NCBI RefSeq assembly: GCF_014648775.1
Contig: NZ_BMRT01000002.1
Location: forward strand, 744,001-808,000
From: Streptomyces abikoensis
GTDB lineage: Bacteria; Actinomycetota; Actinomycetes; Streptomycetales; Streptomycetaceae
Length of the DNA stretch: 64,000 nt
Direction of reading: 5' to 3'
Under the pieces are notes generated by a model. It did no database searches, was not told where the DNA came from, and saw nothing but the letters and a program-made list of their open reading frames with translations. Of the stretch, positions 53,907 to 61,743 are shown one piece after another (the first letter of the stretch is position 1; every line of letters begins with the position of its first letter). The position numbers and the translations under genes are program-made.

Positions 53907-56819
53907 GTGCCTCGGGGAGAGAGTCCTCTGGATCCGAACGGCGGTCCGCTGTTCGAATTCGCCGCACGTTTGCGAAAACTGCGGGAAGAGGCCGGCCGTC
54001 CCACTTACCGGGACCTCGCACGTAACGCGCACTATTCGATCGCGACGCTGTCCTCAGCCGCGGCAGGGCACCAGCTGCCCAGCCTGGCCGTCACCCTCGC
54101 CTACGTCCGCGCCTGCGGCGGTGACGAGCGGGAATGGAAGCTGATCTGGCAGCGGACGGCTGACGCGTGCACCGGCACGGACCCGTCGGCTGGGACCGGC
54201 ACGAAGAACCGGCAAAGGAGCGGCGCCAAGCCGCCCTATGTCGGTCTGTTCGCGTTCGGGGAAGCTGATGCCGGGTTTTTCTTCGGCCGCGAGAAACTCA
54301 CCACCACACTCGTCGAACACTTGAAGGAAAAACGGCTTCTTGTGTTGTTCGGGGCCTCGGGATCCGGTAAGTCATCGGTGCTGCGCGCAGGTGTGCTTCC
54401 CGCCTTTCCTGGTGTTTCCTCGCTGGCCTTCACACCCGGCCCGCATCCGCTGGAGGAATGCGCCGTCCGGCTGGCGGCCCGCGCAGGCACCGCTCCCGGC
54501 CCGGTGCACGCCGGACTCACGGCCGAGCCGAGCACCTTCCACCGGATGGTGCGGCAGATCCTCGCCCGGCAACAGGAGGCAGGCGCCGCGGCGGGTGAAC
54601 TGCTGGTCGTCGTGGACCAGTTCGAGGAACTGTTCACCCTCTGTCGCGACGCGCGGGAACGGGAGCGGTTCGTCGCCGCGCTCGTGCACGCGACGCAGGT
54701 CCCCGACAGCCACACCAGGGTCGCCATCGCCGTGCGGTCCGACTTCTACACCCACTGCACGCGGCTCCCCGGCCTCGTCGACGTCCTGCCCCATGCCCAC
54801 CATCCCGTCGGCCCGATGACAGCCGAGGAACTGAGGGCGGCGATCGTCCAGCCCGCCGCCCGCTCCCGGCTCACCGTCGAAAGTGCCCTGCTGACGACCC
54901 TCACAGCCGACGCCCACGGCCGGACGGGCGCGCTGCCCCTGCTCTCGCACGCTCTGCTGGAGACCTGGAAGCGACGGCGGGGCAACACTCTCACCCTGGC
55001 CGGATACCGTGCGGCGGGCGGCTTCGAGGGCGCGCTCGCCCAGACCGCCGAGGAGTTCCACCGCGCCCTGAACGACAGCCGGCAGGAGGCCGCGCGGCGG
55101 CTGTTCCTGCGGCTCATCGCGCTGGGCGAAGGCACCGAGGACACCAAACGCCGTGTGCCCCGTCAGGAACTCGATGACGGTCCCGATACCGCGTTCGTCC
55201 TCGAACAGGCCACCCGGGCCAGACTGCTGACCGCCGACGGCGACCACGTGGAGATCGCCCACGAGGCTTTGATCCGCTGCTGGCCCCGGCTCGGCGGCTG
55301 GCTGGAGGAGGACCGCGGCCAGGAACGTCTGCACCGCGCGCTCACCGAGGCCACCACCCTCTGGGAGTCCCTGGACCACGACCCCGACACCCTGTACCGC
55401 GGAGTGCGCCTCGCTGCCGCGAAGGACCTCCCGCCACAGGCGCTGACCGCCCGCGAACGCGCCTTCCTCGACGCCGGCGAATCGGCGGCACAACAGGCGC
55501 AACAGCGCGACCGCCGCCGCCTACGCCGCCTGCGCAGGCTGGCCGGAGCCCTGGCCGCCCTGCTCGTGTGTGCCGTGGCCGCCGCCGGCTTCGCCGTACG
55601 GGCACAGGACACCATCACCCGGCAGCGCAACGAGGCCGTGGCTCTCCGGGCCGCCGACGAAGCCGTACGCCTCAGCCCGCACGATCCGTCACTGGCCGTC
55701 CAGGTCGCGCTGGCCGCCTACCGGCAGACGAAGCAGGACCGTACGCGGGACGCCCTGCTCAGCACCCTGTCCGTCGCGTCGACCGGCCCCAGAGTCATCG
55801 GGCGCACACCGGCCGGGCACACACCGGCCGTGCCCGCCGACGGCCGCGTGCTGGCCATGGCCGACGGCTCGCAGATCGTCCTGTGGGACATGAAGAACCC
55901 ATGGCGGCCCCGCCGGCTCGGTACCACCGACGGAGTCGGCCTCGGCCCGATCCAGTTCACCCAGGACGGCAACACACTGCTCGGCGTGGACAGCGACCGC
56001 ACGCTCCGGCTGTGGGACGTGACCAACCCGCGGAACCCCAGGCTGTTGTCGAAGCTGCCCACGGGGCACACCGACACCGTCTACTCCGTCGCCCTGCGCC
56101 ACGACGGGCATATCGCCGCCACCGGCAGCTATGACGACACCATCCGCCTCTGGGACATCACTGACCCAGCCCGCCCCCGCATGCTCGACACGCTGACCGG
56201 GCACCGGGACAACGTCAAGCCTGTGGTCTTCAGTCCCGACGGGAAGACCCTGGCCTCGGGCTCCGACGACCACGACGTCCGCGTCTGGGACGTGACCGAC
56301 CCACACCACGCTGCCCCCCTCGCCGTCCTCAAGGGGCACCGACACTTCGTCGACGCCCTCGCCTACAGCCCGGACGGCCGCACCCTGCTGAGCGGGAGCG
56401 ACGACCACACGGCGAAGCTGTGGGACATCAGCGATCTTCCCCGGCACCGTCAGCTGGGCGAGCTGGCCGAACACGCCGACATCGTCACCGACGTGGCCTT
56501 CGCCCCCCACGGCCGCACGGCAGTGACCGTCGGCATCGACGGCGTGGTGAACGTCTGGGACATGACCGACCACGCACGCCCCGCCTCCCTGGCCCACCTC
56601 ACCAACCCCGGCGGGACGATCAAACATCTGCACTACCTCACGACAGACGGCACGCTCCTCACCGTGACCGCCCACCACAACGTCCAAATCTGGTACACCG
56701 ACCTCGACCAGGCGCTCGCCGACGCCTGCGACCAAGTCCACGACACCATCAGCCGCGCCCAGTGGGCCCGCCACTTCCCCCGCCTCGACTACACCCCACC
56801 CTGCCCGCGCCGCACATGA
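53907..56819 (+). CDS. HTH-nSTAND-TM-WD40 signalling protein
   Basis: GTG at 53907 has AAAGGGTGGG upstream; GTG 53883 is an alternative. The roughly 970 residues begin with a helix-turn-helix domain (FAARLRKLREEAGRPTYRDL ... IATLSSAAAG). An nSTAND1 NTPase follows, with P-loop LFGASGSGKSSVLRAG (near 149), VVVDQFEELFTL (Walker B) and EIAHEALIRCWPRL. A hydrophobic segment near 545-565 (LAGALAALLVCAVAAAGFAV) is a likely membrane anchor. About six WD40 repeats follow, with LWD or VWD ends. Such proteins use ATP-driven oligomerisation to sense a ligand through the WD40 part. The ligand is unknown; roles in development or defence are both possible. Confidence 0.85.
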   Translation: MPRGESPLDPNGGPLFEFAARLRKLREEAGRPTYRDLARNAHYSIATLSSAAAGHQLPSLAVTLAYVRACGGDEREWKLIWQRTADACTGTDPSAGTGTKNRQRSGAKPPYVGLFAFGEADAGFFFGREKLTTTLVEHLKEKRLLVLFGASGSGKSSVLRAGVLPAFPGVSSLAFTPGPHPLEECAVRLAARAGTAPGPVHAGLTAEPSTFHRMVRQILARQQEAGAAAGELLVVVDQFEELFTLCRDARERERFVAALVHATQVPDSHTRVAIAVRSDFYTHCTRLPGLVDVLPHAHHPVGPMTAEELRAAIVQPAARSRLTVESALLTTLTADAHGRTGALPLLSHALLETWKRRRGNTLTLAGYRAAGGFEGALAQTAEEFHRALNDSRQEAARRLFLRLIALGEGTEDTKRRVPRQELDDGPDTAFVLEQATRARLLTADGDHVEIAHEALIRCWPRLGGWLEEDRGQERLHRALTEATTLWESLDHDPDTLYRGVRLAAAKDLPPQALTARERAFLDAGESAAQQAQQRDRRRLRRLRRLAGALAALLVCAVAAAGFAVRAQDTITRQRNEAVALRAADEAVRLSPHDPSLAVQVALAAYRQTKQDRTRDALLSTLSVASTGPRVIGRTPAGHTPAVPADGRVLAMADGSQIVLWDMKNPWRPRRLGTTDGVGLGPIQFTQDGNTLLGVDSDRTLRLWDVTNPRNPRLLSKLPTGHTDTVYSVALRHDGHIAATGSYDDTIRLWDITDPARPRMLDTLTGHRDNVKPVVFSPDGKTLASGSDDHDVRVWDVTDPHHAAPLAVLKGHRHFVDALAYSPDGRTLLSGSDDHTAKLWDISDLPRHRQLGELAEHADIVTDVAFAPHGRTAVTVGIDGVVNVWDMTDHARPASLAHLTNPGGTIKHLHYLTTDGTLLTVTAHHNVQIWYTDLDQALADACDQVHDTISRAQWARHFPRLDYTPPCPRRT

Positions 56820-57059
56820 CCCGGCCGGCCGGAATCCCACCTCCGGATATCCGGCACCGATCCGGCCGAGAACACATGATCCACCTGCGTCATCCGAAAG
56901 GGCGGCATGCGAAATCGCCGCTCCAGCGTGTCCTCACCAGCGAGCGGGAGAGGCAGCAGCGGCGTCTGGGCGAGCATCACCGAAGCCTGCGGACGGACCG
57001 CCTTCACTCTCCAAGCCGTCCGGCACCACACCCCATGCCGCCACCATTGGGCGCCCCGC
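56820..57059. other. Intergenic, no gene seen
   Basis: Between the WD40 gene stop and the first recognisable endolysin-like codons, I see no convincing start with a ribosome-binding site in any frame. The open frames across it have no recognisable domain. It may contain the terminator of the WD40 gene or decayed prophage DNA. Confidence 0.4.
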
Positions 57060-57451
57060 CGACAGCCCGGGAATCGTCGCCCCGTGGCTGTTCCACCAGT
57101 ACAGCGACGCCGGGGTCGATCTCGACTACTGCCACCTGAACAGCCGGACTGGACTCCGTGACTGGGCACTGAGCTTCCAACCCAAACCCACCCCCGAACC
57201 CCCGGCTGCACGCTTCCAGCCGGAACGGCCCAATTTGGATCGCCCTCGCGCCGCAAGGTGCCGACGGGCAGGTGACCACAGCGTTCCACCAAGAAGGCGG
57301 ATCGTGGGGAAGCCCTGGAAAGGCGAGTCCGGTGACTGCCAACGGGAGTAAGTACCTGGTCTCGCTTCCTGCGGGCGCCTCCGTGGACAAGGTCAGAATT
57401 CACTCGACGGTCCCGCTCTTCGGCTACCTCGTAGGCCGACAAGTCGCATGA
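57060..57451 (+). pseudogene. Frameshifted 3' end of a phage endolysin-like gene
   Basis: In one frame, from about 57060, the DNA encodes VAPWLFHQYSDAGVDLDYCH, with the W-x-x-x-Q-Y ... GVDLD pattern at the end of GH25 muramidases. The reading then passes into another frame, which reads PIWIALAPQGADGQVTTAFH and VSLPAGASVDKVRIHSTVPL and ends GRQVA at TGA 57449-57451. The two parts are in different frames and neither has a start, so the gene is broken and truncated. Its stop overlaps the next gene's start by ATGA, the tight packing of a phage lysis cassette. Confidence 0.5.
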
Positions 57452-57711
57452 GCGGCAACCCGATGCCAGATCCGGCGGGAGTCGCTGTCGAGTTGGAGAG
57501 GCTTCGGGGTGCCGTTGACACGGGCTTCGCCACCTTGAACGGTCGCCTCGATGTTTCATTGCAGCGCACATCGACGATCGAATCCGACATCGCCGAGCTG
57601 TGCCGTCGAGTGGACGCATTGGAGCGAGGACGCTGGCCCCTTCCTTCCTTGGCCGCTCTCGTCGGCTTCGCTGCTCTACTTGTCAGCGTCTACCAGGCGG
57701 TACGACCGTAG
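57448..57711 (+). CDS. XhlA/holin-like small membrane protein
   Basis: ATG at 57448 gives 87 residues. An N-terminal coiled-coil-like region (VAVELERLRGAVDTGFATLN ... DIAELCRRVDALER) is followed by one C-terminal transmembrane helix (PSLAALVGFAALLVSVYQAV). This layout matches XhlA-type proteins and small phage lysis proteins that help endolysin reach the wall. The overlap with the endolysin-like remnant supports that reading. The frame is intact, but since its partner is broken it is probably a relic. Confidence 0.6.
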   Translation: MSGNPMPDPAGVAVELERLRGAVDTGFATLNGRLDVSLQRTSTIESDIAELCRRVDALERGRWPLPSLAALVGFAALLVSVYQAVRP

Positions 57712-57729
57712 GTCGCCAGACCACACTTC

Positions 57730-57762
57730 GCCCCTTGCGCTGCTCTGCCCAGCGCAAGGGGC
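57730..57762. terminator. 12-bp perfect hairpin after the XhlA-like gene
   Basis: GCCCCTTGCGCT at 57730-57741 pairs perfectly with 57751-57762, with a 9-nt loop. It stands between the convergent XhlA-like and GNAT genes and probably terminates both. Confidence 0.8.
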
Positions 57763-57776
57763 GTCTTCACGTTGGA

Positions 57777-58322
57777 TCAGTTGCATAGGCGCTTTGCCAG
57801 CGATTCGAAGATCGGTGAATTTTCGAAAGGTTGGATGTCGCCGAGCTTCTCCCAGCCCCACGAGTAGTACGCCGTCCTCGCTGGTGTATTCGCCGGATCC
57901 ACGAGGATGGTTGCTAGGCTCTCGCGACGCCCCTCCAGCAGACTGTCATGAAGGTGCCGCGCGATGCCCCGACGCCTCCAGGCCGGCCGCACCATGAGTT
58001 CGGAAATGGCGAAGACTTGCCCCAGCTCAGTTTGCTCCCGAACCTCCTGTGGAACCGCACCGCGAAAACCGCCCCACCAGGTGCCCGATGGCGCGATGCC
58101 GAATCCGAAGATGTAGCCGACGAACTCGCGGCCATCCATGGCCGACACCAGTTCAAACCCAGGGCGTTGCACGTATGCAGAAAGTCGATCCAGGAACGCA
58201 GGACGTGACCGAAAGGCGCCATCCAGCCGTTCTGCATAGGCCTCCTCGTACACGTCCGCCAGTACTTCCCGGCGCTCATCGGCTGCCCTGCCATCGAGCC
58301 TGCTCAGGGACAGGTCCGTCAT
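57777..58322 (-). CDS. GNAT acetyltransferase
   Basis: This 181-residue protein starts at ATG 58322. The acetyl-CoA motif is VFAISELMVRPAWRRRGIARHLHDSLLEGR (RxxGIA), followed by LVDPANTPARTAYYSWGWEKLG, the usual C-terminal half of a GNAT domain. Composition is less GC-extreme than in the left part of the window. Substrates are unknown. It lies just downstream of the XRE/TPR regulator on the same strand, 15 bp after its stop would begin, so the two may form one transcript. Confidence 0.8.
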   Translation of the reverse strand: MTDLSLSRLDGRAADERREVLADVYEEAYAERLDGAFRSRPAFLDRLSAYVQRPGFELVSAMDGREFVGYIFGFGIAPSGTWWGGFRGAVPQEVREQTELGQVFAISELMVRPAWRRRGIARHLHDSLLEGRRESLATILVDPANTPARTAYYSWGWEKLGDIQPFENSPIFESLAKRLCN

Positions 58323-58336
58323 GCCTTCTCCAATCG

Positions 58337-59623
58337 CTAAACTGCAAGAGCTCTGGACTCCTCCAGGAAGTCATGAACCACCGGAGCTCCCTTGTGCGGC
58401 TCTACGCTTTTCCGGAAGGCTCCAAGACGCGCCGAGGTGCGAGTCGAGGACACATCCGCGAGTAGGGGAAGAGCGCTACGGGCGACTTCACATGCGTCAC
58501 CCACTTCCCCCTGCTTGAGGTGCACTTCTGCCAGGACGACGGAGTACCACGCCAGATTTCTCCCGTAACGCGGGTCTATATCCTTCAGCGTCTTCTCTGT
58601 CATCCGCTGAGCGACCTCGAAATCACCCAAGTCGGCATGGCATGTGGCAGCAAGTCCGTCAAGTTCGGCTTGTGAATAGAAGTCGATCCACCTGGGGTCT
58701 TCATCCGAAGGGCCATGGTCGAACGCACGGTAGGCGCGGGTCAGTGCAGCCGTGCATTCCTTCTTGTCCCCGAGCCGCGACCAGCCACAGGCCTCCCTCA
58801 GGGCGAGCAATGACATCAGTCTCGGGGGGACATGTCGAGCGCTGACACGCTGGCCCATGCGAGCGAGCTCGACAGCATCGCGGGGCATCCCATTGCGCGC
58901 TGCTGCCATAGACATTTGCGCGTAGGCATGCACTTCGACCTCTGGATCGTCGGCCATTCGTGCCTGATAGAGGGACTGGCCGTAGAAGCCCCAAGCGTCC
59001 ACCGGGCGGTCTGCGTCGTAGCTGAGCCACCCTGTAAGAACCGCGAGGTCGCCATACGCCGAGCGTAGATGCTTGCCCGTGGAATCCGTGTATCGCGCCG
59101 TATTGATAAGGCGATTCAGCGCACCTAGCTCTCGCTGCGCGACTACGCTCAGGTCGTCGCCGCCCATGCGTTCGTCGAGTTGCTTGAGCTGACGTACCGT
59201 CCTTCGAACCGTCCGCACCTCTGCGGTTCCGATCTTGCGGGGCGTGCCACGCTCTGAACAGAACCCCAGAGCGGCGAGGCCGAACGTGAACTGCCGCCGG
59301 TCCATTGCCTGCTCCTGGCCGTCGAGTTGATCCAACGTGACGACCGTACGCCGGGCACTGCGACCGGTGGAAGGGGCGACCGCGAACCCCAGCACCTCCG
59401 CGCTCTCTCCGGTGAGATCCGTCAAGACCCTCCGGTACACAGCCCGTGGGCACTTGACGTCACCGTCTTCCCACGTGGCAATCACCCTGGAAGTACAGCC
59501 CGTGTTCTCGCCAAGCTCGGCTGAACGTTTGTTGATCAGGGTGGCGAACTCGGAGCGGCTCATCTGGAAGCGTTCTTCACGGATGGCACGGATCTTCGCA
59601 TTCGGGATCTTGGTCTCAGCCAT
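58337..59623 (-). CDS. XRE-family regulator with TPR-like C-terminus
   Basis: ATG at 59623 (MAETKIPNAKIRAIREE), with GGGAG just upstream, gives 428 residues; an adjacent GTG at 59626 is possible. Residues about 8-75 form an XRE helix-turn-helix (RSEFATLINKRSAELGENTG ... VIATWEDGDVKCPRAVYRR). From about 130 on, the protein is a series of helical repeats (AYGDLAVLTGWLSYDADRPV, AYAQMSMAAARNGMPRDAVE, GDLGDFEVAQ-like units) of TPR type, as in peptide-sensing regulators of Gram-positives. It is divergent from the small-protein/radical SAM set, 194 bp away, and is its probable regulator. Confidence 0.85.
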   Translation of the reverse strand: MAETKIPNAKIRAIREERFQMSRSEFATLINKRSAELGENTGCTSRVIATWEDGDVKCPRAVYRRVLTDLTGESAEVLGFAVAPSTGRSARRTVVTLDQLDGQEQAMDRRQFTFGLAALGFCSERGTPRKIGTAEVRTVRRTVRQLKQLDERMGGDDLSVVAQRELGALNRLINTARYTDSTGKHLRSAYGDLAVLTGWLSYDADRPVDAWGFYGQSLYQARMADDPEVEVHAYAQMSMAAARNGMPRDAVELARMGQRVSARHVPPRLMSLLALREACGWSRLGDKKECTAALTRAYRAFDHGPSDEDPRWIDFYSQAELDGLAATCHADLGDFEVAQRMTEKTLKDIDPRYGRNLAWYSVVLAEVHLKQGEVGDACEVARSALPLLADVSSTRTSARLGAFRKSVEPHKGAPVVHDFLEESRALAV

Positions 59624-59817
59624 CACGCTCCCGGCTCTTCTCTGTCGATGCGCTCGACGGTAGCGCCGTTGAAGGGCGTGGGGGTTCGAGACGCATGACA
59701 AAGTCCCGCACGGCCATGAACTTGCACCGAAGTTGCATCGCCGTTCCGTCGCTCGTGCTCGCGCACCGCTCCTACGGTCGGTGCCCTACCTGACCCCAAC
59801 GGACGCCGAGGTCTCAC

Positions 59818-60165
59818 ATGCACTCGACGACGAGCGGCGGCGCCATCAGTGCTGGCACCCCCGAGCAGGTCGTCACTCCTCCCATCGAAGGACTGATCGG
59901 GAGAGTGGTGGTCGACACCACCTGTAAGCGGGTGGGCAGAGTGATGGGCAACGAAGGGCCGAAATACCAGCTGCGTCCTCTGAGGGGAGGTCGCGAGTGG
60001 GAAGTCTCCCTGCGCAACATCGAGGTGCTCCCCACTCGAGCCGACTGCCCTCAGTGCGTTGGCATCAAGACGGCACGTTCCCGCGCCAACGACGAGGGTC
60101 GTACCAACGACGTCTCCTTCCTGACAGCGGCCCTTGGCCGCCATCAACGATCGGCACACTCATGA
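59818..60165 (+). CDS. Small protein 1 of the radical SAM cassette
   Basis: ATG at 59818, with GAGG 6 nt upstream, gives 115 residues. The core (IEGLIGRVVVDTTCKRVGRV ... YQLRPLRGGREWEV) looks like a small beta-barrel. A CPQC pair (about residues 77-80) follows and might bind a metal or form a disulfide. There is no signal peptide or TM segment. Proteins with this barrel are common beside regulators in Streptomyces but have no established role. Its stop overlaps the next start (ATGA). It could be a carrier, chaperone or substrate for the modifying enzymes downstream. Confidence 0.7.
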   Translation: MHSTTSGGAISAGTPEQVVTPPIEGLIGRVVVDTTCKRVGRVMGNEGPKYQLRPLRGGREWEVSLRNIEVLPTRADCPQCVGIKTARSRANDEGRTNDVSFLTAALGRHQRSAHS

Positions 60166-60422
60166 GTACCGCGATCCTGCTCACCGCACCGAAGCAGCCC
60201 ACACCGAGGTTGCTGTGCTCCTTCAACTGTTCGCTGCGACTGGAGGAAGCGGCCGCTGGTTCCATGGGTTTCCTCTGCACCGTGCGCCCTCCCGACCGCC
60301 AACCAGACGCCGCGCCGCTCGCCCACCCCGCCGACGCCGACCTCACGCGCCGTCGGTTCGTCACCAGCTGGGCCGGAATCACGCGAGTCGCCGGTCAGCC
60401 GGAAGTAGGAGAGGGCTGGTGA
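60162..60422 (+). CDS. Small protein 2 of the radical SAM cassette
   Basis: ATG at 60162 overlaps the previous stop (ATGA) and gives 86 residues (MSTAILLTAPKQPTPRLLCS). Three cysteines lie in its first half (about residues 19, 23 and 39). The second half is Pro/Asp/Arg-rich. I do not recognise the family. Coupling on both sides (ATGA before, GTGA after) is the main evidence that it is real. Its small size and position before a radical SAM gene make it a candidate modification substrate. Confidence 0.6.
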   Translation: MSTAILLTAPKQPTPRLLCSFNCSLRLEEAAAGSMGFLCTVRPPDRQPDAAPLAHPADADLTRRRFVTSWAGITRVAGQPEVGEGW

Positions 60423-60706
60423 CCCTCCTCTTACGTCTGCTTTGCCGGCTTTGGCCTGCCATCGAGGAGCCACCGACCCCGTCGGCTGCTCAGATTCCGT
60501 CGCCTCCCGTACTGCCGACACCGTCGGTGCGCTCGTGGGCGGAGGCCGTCGGCCCTTTCTTCAGCCCGCCCGCCATGCCGCACCCCGACATGCCGGCCGC
60601 CATGCGCCGCCACTACGCACCCGTGATCTGTACCTGTAAGAACGCGCACGTCCACGGAGCGATGACACCTACCTTTGGTCAGCTGCCTCCTCACGGAGGT
60701 AACTGA
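60419..60706 (+). CDS. Small protein 3, with TTA as the fifth codon
   Basis: GTG at 60419 overlaps the previous stop (GTGA) and has AGGAGAGG just upstream, giving 95 residues. After a short hydrophobic start (VTLLLRLLCRLW) the middle is Pro/Ser-rich. The end reads MRRHYAPVICTCKNAHVHGA and TFGQLPPHGGN, with a CxC pair and two histidines that could be a metal site or a modified core. Codon 5 is TTA (60431-60433), so synthesis should need the bldA tRNA. No known family is recognised. With its neighbours it forms a coupled trio before the radical SAM gene. Confidence 0.65.
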   Translation: MTLLLRLLCRLWPAIEEPPTPSAAQIPSPPVLPTPSVRSWAEAVGPFFSPPAMPHPDMPAAMRRHYAPVICTCKNAHVHGAMTPTFGQLPPHGGN

Positions 60707-60708
60707 GC

Positions 60709-60765
60709 GGCTGGCCTTGGTCGCTCTCGTCGCCGAGGGCGACCGGGCGGGCCCAACGGCCAGCC
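60709..60765 (+). promoter_or_regulatory. Nested inverted repeats before the radical SAM gene
   Basis: GGCTGGCC at 60709-60716 pairs with GGCCAGCC at 60758-60765, enclosing GGTCGC/GCGACC (60719-60724 and 60739-60744). In the 133-bp gap between small protein 3 and the radical SAM gene this could form a stem-loop that tunes read-through from the small genes to the enzymes. Confidence 0.4.
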
Positions 60766-60839
60766 GGCCTGCACCACTGAACGACGGCGCAGGGAAGGCC
60801 CCTGCGCCAGCACGTGGGTTCCAGGAAGGCAAACAGACC

Positions 60840-61733
60840 ATGACGGTGGTCACGAAACAGTCGCTCCTTCCAGTAAGGCCGCAATCTGCACAACTTGAAC
60901 TCACAGCGAAGTGCCCGCTCAGGTGTGGGATGTGCTTCGCCGCATCGGGTCCACAGGGCACTCACGGGACCATGACCCGTACCGAATGGCTCGCGGTGAT
61001 CACCGACGCCGCCGCCCTCGACATCCCGCTGATCCAGCTGCTCGGCGGGGAACCCACCGCTCATCCGGACTGGATCGAGCTGACGGAACACGCCTTGACG
61101 CTGGGGCTGCGCGTCGAGGTGTACAGCAGCCTCTACAAGATCCATGAGCGCTGGTGGGGAATCCTCGCGCGCAAAAACGTCTCTCTCGCGACCAGCTACC
61201 ACAGCGACAACCCCGAGGAACACGACCGGATTACCGGAAAGCCGGGCAGCCACCGGCGGACGCGAGCCAACATCCAGGAAGCCGTCCGCCGCGGTATCCC
61301 CCTACGCGCCGGCGTCGTGGAAGTCCTGCCCGGCCAGCGCATCACCCAGGCCCGCGACGACCTTGTCGGCTTGGGCGTCACCAAGGTCCGGATCGACCGC
61401 AGTCGGGCGATCGGGCGGGCCGTGACCACGGGGAAGCCCGAGGCTTCCGAGCTGTGCGGAAGGTGCGGCCGCGGACAACTGGCCGTGCTGCCCGACGGCA
61501 GCGTGGCACCTTGTGTGATGAGCCGCTTCATGCCAGGCGGCTCCGTGAAGAACGGCACGCTGGCCGAGATCCTCAGCAGCCCGGCGTGGCGGGACACAGT
61601 GGAACGCGTGCCGGTGCACGCACAAGATCCGTGCGATCCGGAGTGCCTCCCCGGTCTGGACGGTTCGGATTGCTCGCCCGCCGAGCAGGAAGCATGCGAT
61701 CCCGCGTACGAGGACATCCCCGACAAGAAGTGA
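60840..61733 (+). CDS. Radical SAM protein with Cys-rich (SPASM-like) C-terminus
   Basis: ATG at 60840, with AGGAAGG upstream, gives 297 residues. The CX3CX2C cluster is C25-C29-C32 in AKCPLRCGMCF, which binds the SAM-cleaving [4Fe-4S] cluster. LIQLLGGEPTAHPDWIELTE is the GGE-type SAM motif. The C-terminal third has about nine cysteines: LCGRCGRG, VAPCVM, DPCDPECLPG, DCSPAEQEAC. This suggests SPASM-like auxiliary clusters as in peptide-modifying enzymes. The methyltransferase gene starts 10 bp later. The substrate is unknown; one of the three small proteins upstream is the best candidate. Confidence 0.85.
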   Translation: MTVVTKQSLLPVRPQSAQLELTAKCPLRCGMCFAASGPQGTHGTMTRTEWLAVITDAAALDIPLIQLLGGEPTAHPDWIELTEHALTLGLRVEVYSSLYKIHERWWGILARKNVSLATSYHSDNPEEHDRITGKPGSHRRTRANIQEAVRRGIPLRAGVVEVLPGQRITQARDDLVGLGVTKVRIDRSRAIGRAVTTGKPEASELCGRCGRGQLAVLPDGSVAPCVMSRFMPGGSVKNGTLAEILSSPAWRDTVERVPVHAQDPCDPECLPGLDGSDCSPAEQEACDPAYEDIPDKK

Positions 61734-61743
61734 GGCGGCGCCC

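Noticed and set aside
56907..57161. 84-codon plus-strand frame between the WD40 and XhlA-like genes
   Set aside because: It is Arg/Ser/Pro-rich, lacks a domain or good ribosome-binding site, and overlaps the better-supported endolysin remnant in another frame.
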